Assembly (NCBI GenBank): GCA_046757585.1
Contig: JBHHYR010000148.1
Span: 1-9,326 of the forward strand
DNA: 9,326 nucleotides
Direction of reading: 5' to 3'
DNA from: JBHHYR01 sp046757585
GTDB taxonomy: Bacteria; Desulfobacterota; Binatia; HRBIN30
In this document: positions 6,706 to 9,326 of the stretch, piece after piece
How positions within the stretch are numbered: the stretch's first letter is position 1
Layout of the letters: each line of letters starts with the position of its first letter
Translations under genes and position numbers: made by a program
The notes under the pieces: model-generated
The model's input: only the letters and a program-made list of their open reading frames with translations
What the model was told of the DNA's origin: nothing
Databases searched by the model: none

Positions 6706-6780
6706 CGAAAGCACCTTCCCCGGGGGGCCGGCATTGCAAGCCCGCCGGGAACCGCTCTCCACCTTGCTTTTACAGACTCG

Positions 6781-6984
6781 ATGGGCAAAGCTCCAGCAGC
6801 CATGACGGACGTCCTCAAGGTTGGACGGAAAGGTGAGCTGACGTTGCCGCGGCGCGTGTGCGCAGCACTCGGGATCCGGGAGGGCGATGAACTCTTGTTG
6901 ACCACCGAGGAGGATTCCATCGTTCTCAAGCGTAGGGCACGCCGGTTTGCGGAGTATCTGGATACCCTGGGCCGCAAACCGTGA
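6781..6984 (+). CDS. AbrB/MazE/SpoVT-type swapped-hairpin DNA-binding protein
   Basis: A 67-residue protein with one SpoVT-AbrB domain. From about residue 11 it reads VLKVGRKGELTLPRRVCAALGI and then the REGDELLLTTEEDSIVLKR hairpin, the standard pattern of a K-x-G-r-x-t-l-P strand, a short helix, L-G-i-x-x-G-D-e, and a final strand. Such proteins dimerise through swapped beta-hairpins and act as transition-state regulators or as antitoxins that autoregulate. The C-terminal tail (RRARRFAEYLDTLGRKP) is short and basic. ATG 6802 (residue 8) is an alternative start; neither start has a clear Shine-Dalgarno. No toxin gene (PIN, MazF-like or RelE-like) is adjacent: the next gene is convergent and encodes an oxidoreductase. 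The gene is divergent from bioF across a 116-nt gap, so it might regulate that promoter as well as its own. Its target is unknown. Confidence 0.8.
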   Translation: MGKAPAAMTDVLKVGRKGELTLPRRVCAALGIREGDELLLTTEEDSIVLKRRARRFAEYLDTLGRKP

Positions 6985-7002
6985 GGGGCGGGCAGACGCC
7001 CC
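6985..7002. terminator. GC-rich hairpin between two convergent genes (possible bidirectional terminator)
   Basis: GGGGCG (6985-6990), a 6-nt loop and CGCCCC (6997-7002) form a perfect 6-bp stem. It starts right after the stop codon of the AbrB-type gene and lies 22 nt beyond the stop of the convergent nitroreductase fusion gene. There is no U-run on either side, so intrinsic termination is uncertain. The position between converging genes is the main support. Confidence 0.35.
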
Positions 7003-7024
7003 GCGGTGCGATCTTCCCGGCAGC

Positions 7025-8137
7025 TCAAGAGAGGGGAGCGCCCCAGCGGTCCAGGAAAGCGACGGCGTCGACGGGCTTCCGTCGCGGAGTGCGAAAAGGG
7101 CGCATGGGGTAGCCGAGCGGTACGAGCGCGGCGATGTGGACGTGCGGGGGGATACCGATCGCCGCACGGATCTCCGCTTCGACGATGGCGTGCAGGGTGG
7201 TGAGCGTAGAGCCGAGCCCGAGCCCGCGCGCGGCAAGCATCAAATTCTGCACCGCCGGAAAGATCGACGCATAAGCAGGCAGCGGAGCCACGATACCACC
7301 CGAGCGATCGGCCATCGGACCGAGTTGCGTAGTGTCGAGGCACGCCAGCACGAGCACCGGTGCGCTGTCGAGGTGCCGAGCGAGCTTGTCGACGGCCTGC
7401 ATCATCGCCGCGTAGCCCGGCCGGTCCTTGATGTCCCCGTCGGCATCGGTCGTAGCAGTGTATGCCTCGGCACACTGCCAGGCTTGCAGATACAACTCGC
7501 CGATTGTGCGCCGCATGTTCCTGTCACGTACCGCGACGAAGTACCAGGGCTGCGCGTTGCGCGCGCTCGGTGCCCGCGTCGCTGCTTCCAGGACCTGGCG
7601 CAGCACGCTGTTCGGCACCGGATCGGGACGAAACCGGCGGACGCTCCGTTGGGTATGCATCGCCTCGAAGAGGTCGCCTCCGGTCACGTCGCACCCGGTC
7701 TCGAGCAGTCGCCGCATGCCGGCGAAGGCGTCACGCTGCATCGCGTCGCTGTGGCGCTTGAGAGCTTGGCCGCTGGCGAACGACCGTCGCGTGTAGTCGC
7801 TGTTCGGCTGCACGCCACGGTACGCGTAACGCACGAGCGTCGACTCCCCGCGCTGCAGGAACTCCCAGCTCACGGGACCTAGCAAGGCGCCTTCGGCGTA
7901 GCGGAGATCGATCCGGCGCCACGGATGAAGGCCGGTGACCTCGATGACCCAGCTCATCGGCCCTCCGCTGAACCGGAAGCGGCTGCCAACCCGCAGCTGC
8001 GCTTCAGGACCGAGCGGCTCGCACCGCACCTCCCGCCACCACTGGCCGTAGCGCCGAACGGCCAGCACTAGCTCGTAACACGACCGCGCTGCCGTTCTGA
8101 CGACCACTTCGTCGGAATGGAAATAAGTCTCCTCCAT
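7025..8137 (-). CDS. SRPBCC (START-like) domain fused to an FMN nitroreductase-family domain
   Basis: A 370-residue two-domain protein. Residues 1-145 look like an SRPBCC/polyketide-cyclase-type helix-grip fold: an initial strand (FHSDEVVVRTAARSCYELV), then RYGQWWREV in the typical 'fpeWw..v' position, several beta strands (SRFRFSGG, MSWVIEVTGL, RRIDLRYAEG, SWEFLQRG, STLVRYAYRG), and a long C-terminal helix. Residues 155-370 are a nitroreductase domain with the FMN-phosphate motif RSVRRF (164-169), APSARNAQPW (189-198), a central PAYASIFPAVQNLMLAARGLG helix and the C-terminal ALVPLGYP. The nitroreductase family catalyses NAD(P)H-linked flavin reductions or, in some branches, dehydrogenations. 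The SRPBCC part may bind a hydrophobic or aromatic substrate. I chose ATG 8137, with GGAAGG 9 nt upstream; ATG 8146 and the frame start at 8167 are alternatives. It is divergent from the diiron protein gene. Domain calls are solid; the reaction is unknown. Confidence 0.82.
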   Translation of the reverse strand: MEETYFHSDEVVVRTAARSCYELVLAVRRYGQWWREVRCEPLGPEAQLRVGSRFRFSGGPMSWVIEVTGLHPWRRIDLRYAEGALLGPVSWEFLQRGESTLVRYAYRGVQPNSDYTRRSFASGQALKRHSDAMQRDAFAGMRRLLETGCDVTGGDLFEAMHTQRSVRRFRPDPVPNSVLRQVLEAATRAPSARNAQPWYFVAVRDRNMRRTIGELYLQAWQCAEAYTATTDADGDIKDRPGYAAMMQAVDKLARHLDSAPVLVLACLDTTQLGPMADRSGGIVAPLPAYASIFPAVQNLMLAARGLGLGSTLTTLHAIVEAEIRAAIGIPPHVHIAALVPLGYPMRPFRTPRRKPVDAVAFLDRWGAPLS

Positions 8138-8146
8138 GGGCCCCAT

Positions 8147-8152
8147 CCTTCC
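8147..8152 (-). promoter_or_regulatory. Shine-Dalgarno GGAAGG of the SRPBCC-nitroreductase gene
   Basis: On the minus strand GGAAGG directly abuts ATG 8146 but lies 9 nt from ATG 8137. Only the second distance is workable, so it selects the 370-residue product. Confidence 0.5.
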
Positions 8153-8237
8153 GGCCTCAGAACACACATCGGCGCCCTAAGACAGGCGGCGCAGCCTGCC
8201 TTGTGGGAACCCCGGGGTACACGCTGTGTGCCGGCCT

Positions 8238-8272
8238 GCAACCGCCGGCGGGTATGCAGCCGGTTGCCATAC
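8238..8272. promoter_or_regulatory. Overlapping dyads in the divergent intergenic region (possible operator)
   Basis: The 179-nt gap between the two divergent redox genes holds three nested inverted repeats. They are GCAACCG/CGGTTGC (8238-8244 and 8261-8267), the perfect palindrome CCGCCGGCGG (8242-8251, inside the first loop), and GTATG/CATAC (8252-8256 and 8268-8272). A weaker hairpin, CAGGC/GCCTG, is at 8183-8187 and 8194-8198. No convincing sigma70 promoter could be read in either direction. An operator shared by both genes is plausible, but GC-rich DNA produces some dyads by chance. Confidence 0.3.
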
Positions 8273-8316
8273 ACCGCGAGCCATGTCACCCTGAGCACGA
8301 ACCAACAGGGCGGCGG

Positions 8317-9312
8317 ATGAAGACGCGCGAACTGCTGCAGTTGTACAATACGGGGCACCCGGGGATCAACGCCTTGTTCGCCAAGGCGCACTCCGCCGAC
8401 TGGGACATCGAGCGGGATGTGGATTGGACGGTGCCGCTCGAAGCGGACGATCCACTGGTCAATCACGAGTGGGGCGCGTTTGCCCACACCCCGACCTTCA
8501 AGGCCCTACCGGAAACTGTCAAGAACCGGGTGACCCGGCGTGGCCTTGGCCGCATCCTCAACATCTTGCAGGTCGGCGAGAGCGTTGCACAGGACGTTTG
8601 CGCCAAGATCGCGCTGCGCGTACGGGTAGAAGATTATCGCAATCACGCCGTTGCGCAGGCCATGGACGAAGCCCGCCACCACCTCGCGTACCGCCGATTC
8701 ATCGAGAAGATGCATGAGGAGACCGAAGACATCGACCATGGCACGGAGATGATGTTCGACGCGTTGCTCGAGGCGGAGGATCCTCTGGCCCTGATCGCTA
8801 CCGAGCAGTTCTTCCTCGAAAGCCTGGCCATGAACATCTTTGAACGGTTGCAACACCATGCGCGCCATCCGCTCTTGCGTGGCATCGTCACCCTGATCAC
8901 CCGGGACGAGCGGCGGCACATGGGCTTCGGGGTGCTGTACGTCAGCGAATGGATGCGGCAGCATTCCCTCGACGATCGCATCGCATTTGCCCGCCGGTGG
9001 CTGGGGCAGATCCTGACCGTGGTCATGGATCAGCCCGGTCCGATCATGCTGGGGCGCGTGCTGCAACGCATGCGTGAGGCGGGCGTCGACGACGCTGAGC
9101 GCCTTGGCCCGGCGTTGCTGCGCGAACAGCAGGCCGTCAATCGGGTCGAGGCAGCGGCGGCGGTGTCGGGGGAGCGCGTGCCGCATCTGCTGAGGAATGC
9201 GTGCCGCGCCGGACTGCTAGAGCCGGAAATCGTCGAGGCCTTGGGGCTGGGCCACCACCCGCTCATTCTGGGCGCCCTGCGCCAGCCGAGTACCGGCGCC
9301 CCAGCCCCCTAG
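8317..9312 (+). CDS. Ferritin/R2-like diiron carboxylate protein, probable oxidase or oxygenase
   Basis: A 331-residue, mostly helical protein with a full set of ligands for a four-helix-bundle diiron site. They are Glu88 (ILQVGESVAQD), Glu118 and His121 in MDEARHH, Glu163 in IATEQFFLES (or Glu168), and Glu198 and His201 in ITRDERRHMGFG. The E-30-E and E-35-E spacings resemble those of ribonucleotide reductase R2 and bacterial multicomponent monooxygenase subunits, but the middle connection is shorter. The protein is therefore a member of the ferritin-like superfamily rather than a true R2 or a ferritin. Such proteins activate O2; the substrate is not predictable here. The start ATG 8317 is preferred over the longer frame from 8203 because AGGG lies 6 nt upstream and the earlier 38 residues are low-complexity and lack family features. 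It is divergent from the SRPBCC-nitroreductase fusion gene and may form a redox pair with it. Confidence 0.8.
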   Translation: MKTRELLQLYNTGHPGINALFAKAHSADWDIERDVDWTVPLEADDPLVNHEWGAFAHTPTFKALPETVKNRVTRRGLGRILNILQVGESVAQDVCAKIALRVRVEDYRNHAVAQAMDEARHHLAYRRFIEKMHEETEDIDHGTEMMFDALLEAEDPLALIATEQFFLESLAMNIFERLQHHARHPLLRGIVTLITRDERRHMGFGVLYVSEWMRQHSLDDRIAFARRWLGQILTVVMDQPGPIMLGRVLQRMREAGVDDAERLGPALLREQQAVNRVEAAAAVSGERVPHLLRNACRAGLLEPEIVEALGLGHHPLILGALRQPSTGAPAP

Positions 9313-9326
9313 CTCCACCAGTGTGT

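Noticed and set aside
6665..6739. 25-codon N-terminal extension of BioF from TTG 6739
   Set aside because: The extra residues do not resemble the BioF N-terminus, the only upstream start is TTG without a Shine-Dalgarno, and the stretch contains the bioF promoter.
6665..6780. BirA-type or BioR-type biotin operator near the bioF promoter
   Set aside because: I looked for a TTGTAAACC / GGTTTACAA-like pair and for a TTATMKATAA-like site and found neither; the promoter box TGTCAAC resembles one half-site only by chance.
6985..7030. Toxin gene partner for the AbrB-type protein
   Set aside because: Only 40 nt separate its stop from the convergent nitroreductase fusion gene, with no open frame that could encode a toxin; upstream is bioF on the opposite strand.
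6947..7882. + strand open frame (311 codons) opposite the nitroreductase fusion gene
   Set aside because: It is the antisense shadow of a gene with clear SRPBCC and nitroreductase motifs; the translation is Arg-rich and shows no domain.
8203..8316. 38-codon N-terminal extension of the diiron protein from ATG 8203
   Set aside because: It is Pro/Gly/His-rich, overlaps the dyad-rich intergenic region, and ATG 8317 has a suitable AGGG ribosome-binding site.

Overview
The window is GC-rich bacterial DNA (well above 60% G+C by eye), with tightly packed genes, GTG and TTG starts, and long spurious open frames on the antisense strands. No rRNA, tRNA, CRISPR array or insertion sequence is visible. 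The gene content (a large VWA/amidotransferase-like membrane protein, LarC, biotin genes, a diiron protein) fits an uncultured soil- or sediment-type proteobacterial or deltaproteobacterial-like lineage. That placement is a weak inference, because no phylogenetic marker is present.

Left part (1-2984, + strand): the 3' end of a VWA-domain membrane protein cut by the window edge, then a stand-alone ImmA/IrrE-type zinc metallopeptidase, then a full-length single-frame larC (nickel insertion into the lactate-racemase-type pincer cofactor). larC ends 18 nt inside the 3' end of bioD, which runs the opposite way.

Middle part (2967-6664, - strand): a biotin cluster read right to left: bioF, bioA (start and stop overlap as ATGA), a 54-aa one-helix membrane protein gene, then bioD. 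These enzymes carry out the KAPA, DAPA and dethiobiotin steps. bioB and the pimeloyl-supply genes (bioC/bioH) are not in the window. Regulatory signals divide the cluster. A strong sigma70-type promoter (TTGACA-N17-TTTAAT) lies so close to bioF that its mRNA would have a leader of only about 6 nt. The small membrane gene has its own promoter candidate and a good intrinsic terminator, which leaves bioD just downstream of a terminator.

Right part (6781-9326): a small AbrB/SpoVT-type DNA-binding protein with no toxin partner, divergent from bioF. Next is an unusual fusion of an SRPBCC (START-like) domain to an FMN nitroreductase domain (- strand). Divergent from that is a ferritin/R2-like diiron carboxylate protein (+ strand). 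The last two share a 179-nt intergenic region rich in dyads. They are the best candidates here for an undescribed redox system, although the link between them rests on gene order alone.
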